64,000 nucleotides of DNA from Bacteroidales bacterium (GTDB lineage Bacteria > Bacteroidota > Bacteroidia > Bacteroidales > Muribaculaceae): NCBI GenBank assembly GCA_019416425.1, contig DXXK01000027.1, forward strand, positions 1 to 64,000, read 5' to 3'. The notes under the pieces are model-generated. The model was given only the letters and a program-made list of their open reading frames with translations. It ran no database searches and was not told the DNA's origin. Below, in pieces: positions 43,041 to 52,366 of this stretch. The translations under genes and the position numbers were made by a program. Each line of letters opens with the position of its first letter. Position 1 is the stretch's first letter.

Positions 43041-44672
43041 TCAGTGCGTGCAGAGGCGGTCGGCGTGATAGGCCAGTGCCGCACGGGTGAAGGCCATGAA
43101 GAGAGGATTTGGATTCAGCACCGTGGACTGATACTCGGGATGGTACTGGGTGCCGACGAACCAGCGGAGCGAGGGAACCTCAACCACCTCGACCAGTCCG
43201 GTCTCGGGATTTTCGCCAACACAGGCCATGCCGGCCTGCTCGAAGCGCTGGCGGTAGTCGTTGTTGAACTCGAAACGGTGACGGTGACGCTCGCTTACAA
43301 CCTCCTGGCCGTAGGCCTCACAAGGGCGCGAACCTTCCTTCAGTCGGCATTCATATGCGCCCAGACGCATGGTGCCTCCCATGTTCACGATGCTTTTCTG
43401 CTCCTCCATCAGGTCGATGACATTGTGCTTGGTGTGCGGATCCATCTCGGTGGAGTTGGCGTCAGCAAGTCCCAGGACATTGCGGGCGTATTCGATGACC
43501 ATGCACTGCATTCCCAGGCAGATGCCGAAAGTCGGTATGTCATGCTCGCGGCACCACCGCAGGGCTATGAACTTACCCTCGATGCCGCGCTGACCGAATC
43601 CCGGAGCGATGATTACGCCATCCAGATTCCTCAGTTTATCGTCAACATTGGCATCAGTAACCTTCTCGGAATGGATATGCTCCAGTTCCAGCCTGCAGCC
43701 GCAGTAGGCCGAGGCCTGAAGCATGGACTCGTCGATGGATTTGTAGGCATCCTGCAGCTCCACATACTTGCCCACCAGACCGATGCGGAGGACAGTGTCG
43801 GATTTCTTGGCGGCGTCCAGACGGGTCAGGAAATCGTTCCAGCGTGTCAGGTCGGGCTCGCCCTTAGGTTCAGCTCCGGTTTTCTCAACGGCCATGCCGT
43901 CCAGGTTCTGCTCATGCATCAACAGGGGAACATAGTAGATGGAGGGAGCATCAAGGCTCTGGATCACCGCATCGGCCTCCATGTTGCAGAACTGTGCCAC
44001 CTTGCGGCGCATGGCGGCGGGGAGGTCATGTTCGGTACGGAGCACCAGGATGTCGGGCTGGATACCGGCGGACTGGAGTGATTTGACGGAGTGCTGCGTG
44101 GGCTTGGTCTTCAGCTCGCCGGCTGCGTGCAGGTAGGGAACGTAGGTGAGGTGCAGGAACAGCGCGCTGCGGCCCAGTTCCCAGCGGAGCTGCCGGGCCG
44201 CTTCGAGGAACGGTGCCGACTCGATGTCGCCGACGGTTCCGCCGATCTCGGTGATGACGAAGTCATATTTGCCGGTGTTGCCCAGGCTCTTGATGTTGCG
44301 CTTGATCTCGTCGGTGATGTGAGGGATGATCTGTACGGTCTTGCCCAGATAGTCGCCGTGGCGCTCCTTGTTGATGACGGACTGGAAGACGCGGCCGCTT
44401 GTCACGTTGTTGTGGCGGGTGGTCTGTATGTTTGTGAAGCGCTCGTAATGGCCCAGGTCCAGGTCGGCCTCGTGGCCGTCGACCGTTACGTAGCACTCGC
44501 CATGCTCGTATGGGTTGAGGGTGCCCGGGTCCACATTGATGTATGGATCGAATTTCTGGATGGTCACTTTGTAGCCGCGCGACAGCAGCAGGCGTGCCAG
44601 CGAGGCGGAGATGATTCCCTTGCCCAGCGAGGATACAACGCCTCCGGTGACGAATATATACTTGGTTTCCAC
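43041..44672 (-). CDS. pyrG: CTP synthase
   Basis: 543 residues. An N-terminal synthetase domain (KYIFVTGGVVSSLGKGI, then DPYINVDPGTLNPYEHGE) is followed by the class I glutamine amidotransferase domain with nucleophile Cys in PTFGICLGMQCMVIEYAR and His/Glu in the C-terminal GTQYHPEYQS. It makes CTP from UTP with glutamine. It starts 14 bases after purF and is co-transcribed with it, so two glutamine-dependent nucleotide enzymes share a promoter. Confidence 0.98.
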   Translation of the reverse strand: METKYIFVTGGVVSSLGKGIISASLARLLLSRGYKVTIQKFDPYINVDPGTLNPYEHGECYVTVDGHEADLDLGHYERFTNIQTTRHNNVTSGRVFQSVINKERHGDYLGKTVQIIPHITDEIKRNIKSLGNTGKYDFVITEIGGTVGDIESAPFLEAARQLRWELGRSALFLHLTYVPYLHAAGELKTKPTQHSVKSLQSAGIQPDILVLRTEHDLPAAMRRKVAQFCNMEADAVIQSLDAPSIYYVPLLMHEQNLDGMAVEKTGAEPKGEPDLTRWNDFLTRLDAAKKSDTVLRIGLVGKYVELQDAYKSIDESMLQASAYCGCRLELEHIHSEKVTDANVDDKLRNLDGVIIAPGFGQRGIEGKFIALRWCREHDIPTFGICLGMQCMVIEYARNVLGLADANSTEMDPHTKHNVIDLMEEQKSIVNMGGTMRLGAYECRLKEGSRPCEAYGQEVVSERHRHRFEFNNDYRQRFEQAGMACVGENPETGLVEVVEVPSLRWFVGTQYHPEYQSTVLNPNPLFMAFTRAALAYHADRLCTH

Positions 44673-44686
44673 TTTGTTTGGGTTTA

Positions 44687-46564
44687 TTAGTTTCTTAGTT
44701 CGGAATGGCCTTCGTAGTAATTGATGAATGCACGGTTCACCAGACGGTTGCCGCCCGGAGTCGGGTAGTTGCCTGTGAAGTACCAGTCACCCGGATGGTC
44801 CGGGATGGCCTTGTGCATCTCGTGGATGCCCTGGAACACAATCTCCACCTCGGCGCGAGTGTCGACGGGAGTTAGCATTTCGGCAATCTTGGCGGAAATC
44901 TCCTCGTCGGTGAAGGGTGTGTAGATGTCGGTGACATGGTTCACGGTCTGTTCCTTGGGCAGCCCGTCTTGTTCCATGCAGCGGCGGTATACGTCATCGA
45001 TTACGTCCTTCATGCCGCGTTCCTTCAGGAGCTGTATGGCAGCGCGGAAGGCTATGAACTCATGCATGCGGCTCATGTCGATGCCGTAGCAGTCGGGGAA
45101 CCGTACCTGTGGCGAGGATGACACCACCACTATCTTCTTCGGATTCAGACGGTCCAGGATGCGTATGATGGATTCGCGGAGAGTGGTGCCGCGGACTATA
45201 CTGTCATCGATCACCACCAGTGTGTCATCGGGATTGACGGAGCCGTAGGTCACGTCGTAGACATGCGCCGCCAGGTCATTGCGGGTTGAGCCTTCGGCGA
45301 TGAATGTGCGCAGCTTGATGTCCTTGATGGCCACTTTCTCCTTACGGACACGGCGACGGAGAATCCTGTCGATATTCTCGTCGGTAAGGCATCCGGTAGC
45401 CGAGAGCTGATGGATTTTCTCGATCTTGGAGCGTATCAAATGGTTCTCCAGACCCTCGACCAGACCGTAGAAGGCGACTTCGGCGGTATTCGGGATGAAG
45501 GACACGACAGTGTGGTCGATGTCGTTGTCGATGGCCTTGAGGACGCGGGGGACAAGGTTGATGCCCAATTTCTTACGCTCGATGTAGATATCGCGGTCGG
45601 ACCCTCGGGAGAAGTATATGCGCTCGAACGAACAGCGTTGGTTTCGTCCTTGGGGCAGAATCTGCTCGATGCGCCAGGTGCCGTCACGATCAACGATGAT
45701 GGAGGAGCCTGGCTGAAGCTCATGTACATCCTCGACGCTGGTGGCGAAGGCTGTCTGGATGACAGGCCGCTCGGAGGCGACGACAACGACCTCGTCGTCG
45801 GCATAGTAGAAGGCCGGCCGGATGCCGTTGGGGTCGCGCATGGCGAACATGTCGCCGTTGCCGACGATACCGCAGATCACGTAGCCGCCGTCCCAGGTAG
45901 GCGAGCATCGGTGCAGCATGTTGCTGACGTTCAGGTCGCGGGCGATGGCGTGCGAGAGGGGCAGACCGCGCAGACCGGCGTTGTGGTGGATGGAGAAGAG
46001 ACGCTCGTTCTCGCGGTCCAGGGCGTGTCCCATCTGCTCCAACAGGAGGAAGGTGTCCGCCAGCAGGCGTGGATGCTGGCCGGTGGCGGTGATCTGGTCG
46101 AAGATCTCGTCCACGTTGGTCAGGTTGAAGTTGCCGCACAGCAGCATGTTGCGCGAGCTCCAGTTGTTGCGCCGCAGGAAGGGGTGTACATAGCTGATGC
46201 CCGAACGGCCGGTGGTGGAATAGCGCAGGTGCCCCATGTATACCTCGCCGATAAAAGGAAGGCCGGAGTCATTGACGTCATGACTCCGGGCCTCCTGTAT
46301 GGTGCTGCCGATGTTGGCGAACACTTGGCGTATGGCATCGTTTCCCTGCGCACGCTCGCGGAAGATATACTCGCTGCCTGGTTGGACATCCATCCGGACG
46401 CAGCCGACGCCGGCGCCTTCCTGTCCACGGTTATGCTCCTTTTCCATGAGGAGATAGAGCTTGTTGAGTCCGTAGAATTCCGACCCATACTTCTCCTTAT
46501 AATAAGACAGAGGCTTCAGCAGGCGAATCATGGCGATTCCGCATTCATGCTTGATCAGTTCCAT
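44687..46564 (-). CDS. purF: Amidophosphoribosyltransferase, long form
   Basis: 625 residues from the ATG at 46564 (MELIKHECGIAMIRLL). Cys8 would become the N-terminal nucleophile after removal of a short propeptide, as in several PurF enzymes. The class II amidotransferase domain (HNRGQEGAG; MGHLRYSTTG) is followed by a phosphoribosyltransferase domain with the PRPP loop LVVIDDSIVRGTTLR. It is about 120 residues longer than E. coli PurF, owing to insertions typical of the Bacteroidota form. It begins purine synthesis by making phosphoribosylamine. First gene of an operon with pyrG. Confidence 0.93.
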   Translation of the reverse strand: MELIKHECGIAMIRLLKPLSYYKEKYGSEFYGLNKLYLLMEKEHNRGQEGAGVGCVRMDVQPGSEYIFRERAQGNDAIRQVFANIGSTIQEARSHDVNDSGLPFIGEVYMGHLRYSTTGRSGISYVHPFLRRNNWSSRNMLLCGNFNLTNVDEIFDQITATGQHPRLLADTFLLLEQMGHALDRENERLFSIHHNAGLRGLPLSHAIARDLNVSNMLHRCSPTWDGGYVICGIVGNGDMFAMRDPNGIRPAFYYADDEVVVVASERPVIQTAFATSVEDVHELQPGSSIIVDRDGTWRIEQILPQGRNQRCSFERIYFSRGSDRDIYIERKKLGINLVPRVLKAIDNDIDHTVVSFIPNTAEVAFYGLVEGLENHLIRSKIEKIHQLSATGCLTDENIDRILRRRVRKEKVAIKDIKLRTFIAEGSTRNDLAAHVYDVTYGSVNPDDTLVVIDDSIVRGTTLRESIIRILDRLNPKKIVVVSSSPQVRFPDCYGIDMSRMHEFIAFRAAIQLLKERGMKDVIDDVYRRCMEQDGLPKEQTVNHVTDIYTPFTDEEISAKIAEMLTPVDTRAEVEIVFQGIHEMHKAIPDHPGDWYFTGNYPTPGGNRLVNRAFINYYEGHSELRN

Positions 46565-46588
46565 TGTGTATCCATAAAAAACAAGTTG

Positions 46589-46619
46589 CAAAATTAATCT
46601 CTCCTCCCGAAAAATCCAA
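46589..46619 (-). promoter_or_regulatory. purF-pyrG promoter
   Basis: Minus-strand TTG (46619-46617), 20-base spacer, TAATTTTG (46596-46589), 25 bases before the ATG. Confidence 0.75.
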
Positions 46620-46697
46620 AAAAATCCGACATTCCGAAATGTTAAAAATGGAATTGGCTGGGTGGAAAGAATTTATTTTGAGACTCTCGAATAAGGA

Positions 46698-46728
46698 TTG
46701 CCATTTCAGAAATAATTTCTTAATTTTG
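46698..46728 (+). promoter_or_regulatory. Promoter of the Cys-rich protein gene, leaderless
   Basis: TTG (46698-46700), 20-base spacer, TAATTTTG (46721-46728). The ATG is at 46733, only five bases after the -7 box, so the transcript would start at or next to the start codon. Confidence 0.75.
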
Positions 46729-46732
46729 CGGC

Positions 46733-47134
46733 ATGGAAATGGATATGACAAAATTAGAAGAGGAGGTAAGGGCGTTGAGGATGTCCGGGACATCGTGTTC
46801 CGAAACCACGGCATTAGCCATAAGCCATGCGGTGAGTTGTGGTCTGGATGACGAGACATTGCGTTCGCTGGCTGTAGGGTTCCGAGGAGGAATAGGTGCG
46901 ACCTTTGCCGAGGGGACATGCGGAGCCTTGAGCGGAGCCGTCATGACGGTAGGTCTGGCCATGGGCCGGGATAGAAAGGAAGCTACGAAAGCCGCCAAGG
47001 AGATGTATGAGAAATTCTTTCAGCAGTTCGGTACAGTCTGCTGCGGCAAACAGCACCGTGGCCGAGACCACTGCATGAACTGTTGCCTCGTGGCCACCAG
47101 GAACGCGCTGGAAATCCTTGGGAAAGGAAATTAA
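46733..47134 (+). CDS. C_GCxxG_C_C-family Cys-rich redox-type protein
   Basis: 133 residues. It matches the C_GCAxxG_C_C family: an early Cys (SGTSCSETTA), the FRGGIG...GTCGALSGAVMTVGLAMG central motif, and a late cluster CCGKQHRGRDHCMNCC. The family is helical and is thought to bind metal or do redox chemistry, often near electron-transfer genes; the exact role is not known. Alternative ATGs at codons 3 and 5 exist, which matters because the first ATG leaves no leader. Divergent from the purF operon. Confidence 0.88.
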   Translation: MEMDMTKLEEEVRALRMSGTSCSETTALAISHAVSCGLDDETLRSLAVGFRGGIGATFAEGTCGALSGAVMTVGLAMGRDRKEATKAAKEMYEKFFQQFGTVCCGKQHRGRDHCMNCCLVATRNALEILGKGN

Positions 47135-47170
47135 GAGTCTAATTTGGTTAATGCATCGTTAATAAGGAAG

Positions 47171-48631
47171 TTACCTCTTATTTCTATCAGCACGTGCATT
47201 TTTACCTCTGTTTTTAAGAGAGGTAAAGTTATCTTCGAAACTTACATCTACGTCTTTTACAAAGGCATTGCCTTTACTTCCATAAATTGTGCAGAAATTT
47301 GTTGAGAATTCACCATCTGGAATTGAATCTAATTCTTTGATAAATAAAGATTTTGATGTTGTACCTAATGATGGTAATTCGATTATGTCTTCTGGTGTTT
47401 CATTCTGCACAAGATCTATTCTTTCTTGTTGAATAGTAGCATATTGTGCTCCCTTGCCTGAAACTAAGTCGGCGACTGCCGTTGCGACGGGGCTATTGAT
47501 TGTGAAAGGCATGGTAAATAAGAAACAGAATACCACAGCAGCCATAATCAGTTTCTTTGAAAACAGAGAGGTTAGTTTTATGGCAGTGTCAGGGTGTTTT
47601 TTTATAAGTATATTGATGCCGAAAAAATATCCAACGATAAAGAAAACCAATAAGCAATTAGCAGTCCGGTCAATCATGACAGAAGACAGACCAAGGGTTG
47701 GAGGTATATGCGCAAGAATTACGGTAATCCAGAATGCGATAAAAAAGTATTTGAAACTTATATTGTAGATTGACGATTGAGCTAATTTATGTCCGAACAA
47801 TGGGATATAGACTAATGTGGACAGTAACAGCAAAGGAATCCATAGGAAAATCCAACTTATAGACTGAGTAATACTAACTATCAATGCCCATATATACGGA
47901 TGTGATGACAATTGGTGTTCCATACGAATGGAATTACCAGGAGATAGAATTACTATGATGATGGCCAATAATGACAATCCAAAAAGGATGTAAAATTTTG
48001 GTTTACGATATGCGAAGGAAAGGTACGCAAAAATACATACAGTTAGAACTGCAGTAACTTCATTACCTCCGGGAACTAAAAATGCCAGGACATAGGAAAA
48101 AAAATGACATATTTTACTATGAGAAGCACTTAAGGCAATTAATACCAGCATAAATAAAGACGGAATCGTATAGGCAGTATACGAAGAGAACCAATAGAAC
48201 ATCTGAGATGTACTTGGCATGAATGCTATATAAATCAGCATTAGGAATGCCCCGAGCCCAAGGCATTGCCATGTTGACAGCCATTTCTTACAGCAAATCA
48301 GAGGAGATGTCAAAAATATGATAAAGAATAAAAATATAACACCTGCTGAGAAATAGCGAAAAAGAGGTATGGGATTGTGGCTGATTACAAATGGATTAAG
48401 GGAAGAAACAAACGTTGCGAGATACCGACCGCTCCAGTTCATATATAAATCATAAACGGATTGGAATGGATTGGTATCAATATGCACAAGCGCAAATGAG
48501 AAATCATCATTTATGGGATATACATATTGACATAATATTAGAAAGGGTATAATAGCTATAAGGGCAAACAGGGATAACGCCAATGACCAAGAAACCCTTG
48601 TTTTTATAAATTTATTTATAGCTTGTTTCAT
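47171..48631 (-). CDS. Polytopic membrane protein, DUF6056-like, AT-rich
   Basis: 486 residues with about eleven or twelve hydrophobic segments, no signal peptide. The opening pattern (ALIAIIPFLILCQYVYPINDDFSFA, then MNWSGRYLATF) resembles DUF6056/GT-C-like membrane proteins in which an Asp-Asp pair in the first periplasmic loop and a GR motif follow. These are thought to be glycosyltransferase-like or surface-polysaccharide proteins. The C-terminal 110 residues are soluble and basic at the end. Codon use is much richer in A/T than in the neighbours, a sign of recent transfer. Confidence 0.7.
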   Translation of the reverse strand: MKQAINKFIKTRVSWSLALSLFALIAIIPFLILCQYVYPINDDFSFALVHIDTNPFQSVYDLYMNWSGRYLATFVSSLNPFVISHNPIPLFRYFSAGVIFLFFIIFLTSPLICCKKWLSTWQCLGLGAFLMLIYIAFMPSTSQMFYWFSSYTAYTIPSLFMLVLIALSASHSKICHFFSYVLAFLVPGGNEVTAVLTVCIFAYLSFAYRKPKFYILFGLSLLAIIIVILSPGNSIRMEHQLSSHPYIWALIVSITQSISWIFLWIPLLLLSTLVYIPLFGHKLAQSSIYNISFKYFFIAFWITVILAHIPPTLGLSSVMIDRTANCLLVFFIVGYFFGINILIKKHPDTAIKLTSLFSKKLIMAAVVFCFLFTMPFTINSPVATAVADLVSGKGAQYATIQQERIDLVQNETPEDIIELPSLGTTSKSLFIKELDSIPDGEFSTNFCTIYGSKGNAFVKDVDVSFEDNFTSLKNRGKNARADRNKR

Positions 48632-48657
48632 TTTCCGGATAAAAACGATATGCTTCG

Positions 48658-51402
48658 TTATCTGAGAATTGAGATATGAATGTCATCCATCAAACCAGAT
48701 AGGTCATGGAAATAATAGACTCCTGATGGAACCAAGTTGCCATTGGAGTCACTGGTATCCCAGATAGCATTATTGTTAGCTGTATTGATAAGTGTTGAAA
48801 CTTTTTTACCATTTTCGTCTTCAACTATAATTGAAGAACCTGAGGGGATATTATTCAAACGTATAACACCTGCAAAGTCAGGTGTCACAGAGGTTGGTTC
48901 AACAGAAGGTGTGATTTTCCCGTTTTCTGAATCCAACGTATAGGGGGTCATGGACATTAGACCTCCATCAGTGGCTATGAAAAGGTCTTGAGTGTCAGGA
49001 TTCCAGCAGATATCGTTGATCTGGTTTGATAACAATGGAGAATTCTCTGTCGTATAGTGGGCTATTACATTCTTACGGTCTGCGGATATGCCATAGACCC
49101 CCTCATTACCGGTGCCAATCCACATGCGATTGTATTCGTCAAAAGAGAGGGAATAAATGGATTGGTATTGTACAATTGGAGTCATTGAGCCATCACGATT
49201 TGCGAGGTTTACCACTTCTGCCTTGATAGTGTTATCGATGACGGGAGAATTGGGATTGAAACGAACGAGATTACTGGCTACAGGAACAGTTACATCTCCA
49301 GTAAGGGAATCTTCCTCTATTACGTATATGTAACCTCCATGTGTCAATAATCCGGTAGGAGTGGCAAAATAAGTAATAATACTAACTTTATCGTCTGAAG
49401 TATCCTCTAATGTTCCGTTATGATCAAGGATCATGAGGGGATGTCCCCATGTAGAAGGGAATATTAATATTTTATTTTGATTATTTTTGTGTTTTAACGC
49501 TAAACCATGAGCTAAACGTCCAGGCATGTTTGCTGTGTGTCCGGTAGGAATCGCAAGTTTTGTCCATGATCCGTAGTTTGAAACATTTTGATTTTCTAAT
49601 GAATTATTATAATCGGAAGCTTTCCAGCAGAATACGCGTAATCCAAGTGGGCCACCATTGCTGTTCATGCTGTCCGGAAAGAATATCCACAGATTGCCAT
49701 CCTGATCGGTTCCGCAGACATATAGTGCAGGGCATCCTTTGGCGTTACCTGGAATCACTGATGCAAAACCTGGATAGAATGAGTAGTTTGTATCTTGTTC
49801 ATAACTAAAATGAAGGATTTGGCCGGTGATGTTGTCTAAATTCATAGCTGCAATTCCGGAGTACATTGACCCCACAAGTACATAGTCGGGATTCAGGGGA
49901 TCAACTATGAAACTATTTGGATGCCTTATGGGATATGCATATTCTCCGTACTTTGTGTTTTCGAATTTCGTTTTTGCGGCAGAGTTGGTATTGCAGAAAT
50001 CCGGAGTTGTGTAGATGGGGGAGTAGTTGGTCCAGATGCCGTTTTTATATCCGCTCATGAGTAGTGGCAGAGGAGATACCTCGGCATTGTTGAACATTGT
50101 GGAAGTGCGGCTCATGCATATCATTCCCTTGGTTGAGGAGTATTTCAGCTGGGCGTTGCGCATTGCTGTTAGTCCCTTCCACTGGATACGGGGCGAGCCG
50201 GTGGTCCAGGTTGTGGAATTGCCATAGCCGGAAGCCTTCTCGCAGTAAAATCCTTTACGGAGCTCGTAGAACCAGAAGTTCTCGAAATCATAGCTGCTCG
50301 TCTGGCGTGCGAGTGCTGAAATATAACCAGTATTGAATTTTCGACTCTGAGAGTCGATTTTATTCGTGTCGGGATTGTATTTCAGTGAGTAGATATAGTC
50401 CTTGGAATATGCAAGATATCCGTCCTGGGTCGGAACGAAGTTGTTCTCGAACTCATCGTTGACGTAATAGTTGAAATTGATGTAACTTATGGAGCTGCTT
50501 GTGGATGCAAGGCTTCCATTGGCGGCTAGGAGTTGTCCGGAAAATCCTGTGTCGGTTAACTGTGTCGTGATGGAAGTAATGTTCCCGGTCAATCCTAATT
50601 GTACGAGACAGATATTCTTCCCTTCGGTCAGGGTTATGAAGGCGTTGGCGGACACCGGCATGATGCCGTGGATTTTAGCAGGCATACTGCCCCCGGTATT
50701 CGACTGTGATGTCAGGTTGCCGAGGGAACCAAGGCTCGTATCGATGTGTGCGGTGTATATTACATTGTCGACAATCGCCACTACACGGTCTCCCACACGG
50801 CAGACGGAATTGACACTTGCTCCCCAGTCTGCGGAATCGACGGCCCTGAATGTCTTGCCATCGATACGTGCGAAGCCGTTTGATGATGTGATCCAGATAT
50901 CTCCGTTCTCCTTATCGATGGCGATGTTCTTAGGAGTGATTGTCAATCCTCCGTTTAGTCCGGCAAAATCCTGAATGGTATGTATCTCCCTGGAATCGGT
51001 AACTACATCGATCATGCCATTGGTGTAGGCCATGACCAGCATGCCTCGTACGGGATCATAGTATACGCATCGGGCATCAAGTCCTGCTGTTGGGAAATCA
51101 TCGGCCAGACTGCGGACACCGTTTGTGAGATTTTGCTTGTCAATATATAAGACAGTACCATTAGGGTTGGAATACTGGCTACGAGTGCCGTTGGCCTGCG
51201 TGTATAGCTGCTGGTGCGCCCAGATGTACACATACCGTGGGCCTTCCATGATTTTGCGGACCTGGCCGTCGAAAGCCGTGTGGCGTTTCCAGTTGGAGCC
51301 GGTATTGGTGTCGATAGCCGTTGCTTGCGCCGCGGCCGGGTGCAAGGTCAGTAGAATCGCGGCCAGCGCGAGGGTAATTATGCTTAGTCTTACGTGTTGC
51401 AT
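48658..51402 (-). CDS. PorZ-like secreted beta-propeller protein with FlgD-like tail
   Basis: 914 residues with a signal peptide (about 1-26). Most of the protein is two propellers of Reg_prop type (GDIWITSSNGFARIDGK; RMWIGTGNEGVYGISADRK; DLFIATDGGLMSMTPY). The last 80 residues are a FlgD/Ig-like module (NNAIWDTSDSNGNLVPSGVYYF) of the sort used as a type IX sorting domain. This is the layout of PorZ, a surface component of the type IX secretion machinery; N-terminal strictness cannot be judged by eye, so it could equally be a cargo protein. The C-terminal coding half (48.7-49.9 kb) is AT-rich like the next gene, the N-terminal half less so. Confidence 0.72.
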   Translation of the reverse strand: MQHVRLSIITLALAAILLTLHPAAAQATAIDTNTGSNWKRHTAFDGQVRKIMEGPRYVYIWAHQQLYTQANGTRSQYSNPNGTVLYIDKQNLTNGVRSLADDFPTAGLDARCVYYDPVRGMLVMAYTNGMIDVVTDSREIHTIQDFAGLNGGLTITPKNIAIDKENGDIWITSSNGFARIDGKTFRAVDSADWGASVNSVCRVGDRVVAIVDNVIYTAHIDTSLGSLGNLTSQSNTGGSMPAKIHGIMPVSANAFITLTEGKNICLVQLGLTGNITSITTQLTDTGFSGQLLAANGSLASTSSSISYINFNYYVNDEFENNFVPTQDGYLAYSKDYIYSLKYNPDTNKIDSQSRKFNTGYISALARQTSSYDFENFWFYELRKGFYCEKASGYGNSTTWTTGSPRIQWKGLTAMRNAQLKYSSTKGMICMSRTSTMFNNAEVSPLPLLMSGYKNGIWTNYSPIYTTPDFCNTNSAAKTKFENTKYGEYAYPIRHPNSFIVDPLNPDYVLVGSMYSGIAAMNLDNITGQILHFSYEQDTNYSFYPGFASVIPGNAKGCPALYVCGTDQDGNLWIFFPDSMNSNGGPLGLRVFCWKASDYNNSLENQNVSNYGSWTKLAIPTGHTANMPGRLAHGLALKHKNNQNKILIFPSTWGHPLMILDHNGTLEDTSDDKVSIITYFATPTGLLTHGGYIYVIEEDSLTGDVTVPVASNLVRFNPNSPVIDNTIKAEVVNLANRDGSMTPIVQYQSIYSLSFDEYNRMWIGTGNEGVYGISADRKNVIAHYTTENSPLLSNQINDICWNPDTQDLFIATDGGLMSMTPYTLDSENGKITPSVEPTSVTPDFAGVIRLNNIPSGSSIIVEDENGKKVSTLINTANNNAIWDTSDSNGNLVPSGVYYFHDLSGLMDDIHISILR

Positions 51403-51496
51403 GTTCTGAATGGTGTTGCCGCTTCCGGCAGTACAAACGTTCTCATTTTAAAACGAATCCTTACCCCTTAATATTATAGGTGATGGACTTCCGGTC

Positions 51497-51528
51497 TTGT
51501 TCCTGAAGGTTGTATTTGGTTAATTTTG
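51497..51528 (+). promoter_or_regulatory. Upstream promoter of the steroid-reductase-type operon
   Basis: TTG (51497-51499), 21-base spacer, TAATTTTG (51521-51528). It is the farther of two promoter matches before the operon and would give a leader of about 50 bases. Confidence 0.6.
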
Positions 51529-51548
51529 TCCCGAAATGGCGAATTATT

Positions 51549-51578
51549 TTGTGGTTAAAGGAAATTGTTCTAACTTTG
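51549..51578 (+). promoter_or_regulatory. Proximal, leaderless promoter of the steroid-reductase-type operon
   Basis: TTG (51549-51551), 19-base spacer, TAACTTTG (51571-51578). The ATG at 51583 follows five bases later, so a transcript from here is practically leaderless. Confidence 0.75.
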
Positions 51579-51582
51579 CAAC

Positions 51583-52362
51583 ATGTATGCGGTTTTTGAA
51601 CCAACGTTTTACTATACGGTGTGCGGGGTGATGCTCGTGCTTGCGGTATTGGTGTTCGTCGCGCTCCATAAGGTCACGGCGGGATACGGCGTGATGTACA
51701 ACTCCCACTGGGGGCCGTCGGTCAACAACCGTCTGGGATGGATCCTGATGGAGGCGCCGGTGTTCATAGCCATGCTCCTGTTCTGGCTCCTGAGTCCCCG
51801 CGCCGCGCAGCCTGCTCTGGTCGTCATGGCCGCCCTCTTCGAGCTGCACTACTTCCAACGCGCTTTCATCTTCCCGCTCATGATTCGTGGCCGCAACCGT
51901 ATGCCGTTGATAATCATTCTGATGGGAATAATATTCAATTTGGTCAACAGCTACATGATCGGCGGCTGGCTGTTCTACGTCAGTCCTGCCGCCCAATATC
52001 CCGTTTCCTGGCTCGCCAGTCCGCAGTTCATCATCGGCACGGTGGTCTTTCTGTTCGGGATGTGGATCAATCTCCAGTCGGACTACATCATTCGTCACCT
52101 GCGCAAGCCGGGTGACACACGCCACTATATTCCCCGCGGAGGCATGTTCCGATATGTCACCTCCGCCAACTACTTCGGCGAGCTCACCGAATGGGTGGGC
52201 TATGCCATCCTGACATGGTCGCTCGGCGGGCTGACGTTCGTGGTTTGGACCTTCGCGAATCTGGCACCGCGGGCCATCAGCCTGCACAAACGTTACATCA
52301 AGGAATTCGGAAACGAGTACGCTCGGCTTGACCGGCGGTATCTCATTCCATTTATATACTGA
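51583..52362 (+). CDS. 3-oxo-5-alpha-steroid 4-dehydrogenase family membrane protein (5-alpha-reductase)
   Basis: 259 residues with about six membrane helices. The C-terminal half carries the steroid 5-alpha-reductase signature: NLQSDYIIRHLRKPGDT, then YIPRGGMFRYVTSANYFGE with LTEWVGYA, and HKRYIKEFGNEYARLDRRY with LIPF at the end, which bind NADPH. In eukaryotes such enzymes reduce the delta-4 double bond of 3-oxo-steroids to the 5-alpha form. In gut Bacteroidales, homologues make allo (5-alpha) bile acids. The next two genes are an OYE-type reductase and a short-chain dehydrogenase in the same operon, which supports a steroid or bile acid substrate. Fatty-chain reduction is an alternative. 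Confidence 0.85.
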   Translation: MYAVFEPTFYYTVCGVMLVLAVLVFVALHKVTAGYGVMYNSHWGPSVNNRLGWILMEAPVFIAMLLFWLLSPRAAQPALVVMAALFELHYFQRAFIFPLMIRGRNRMPLIIILMGIIFNLVNSYMIGGWLFYVSPAAQYPVSWLASPQFIIGTVVFLFGMWINLQSDYIIRHLRKPGDTRHYIPRGGMFRYVTSANYFGELTEWVGYAILTWSLGGLTFVVWTFANLAPRAISLHKRYIKEFGNEYARLDRRYLIPFIY

Positions 52363-52366
52363 ACTC

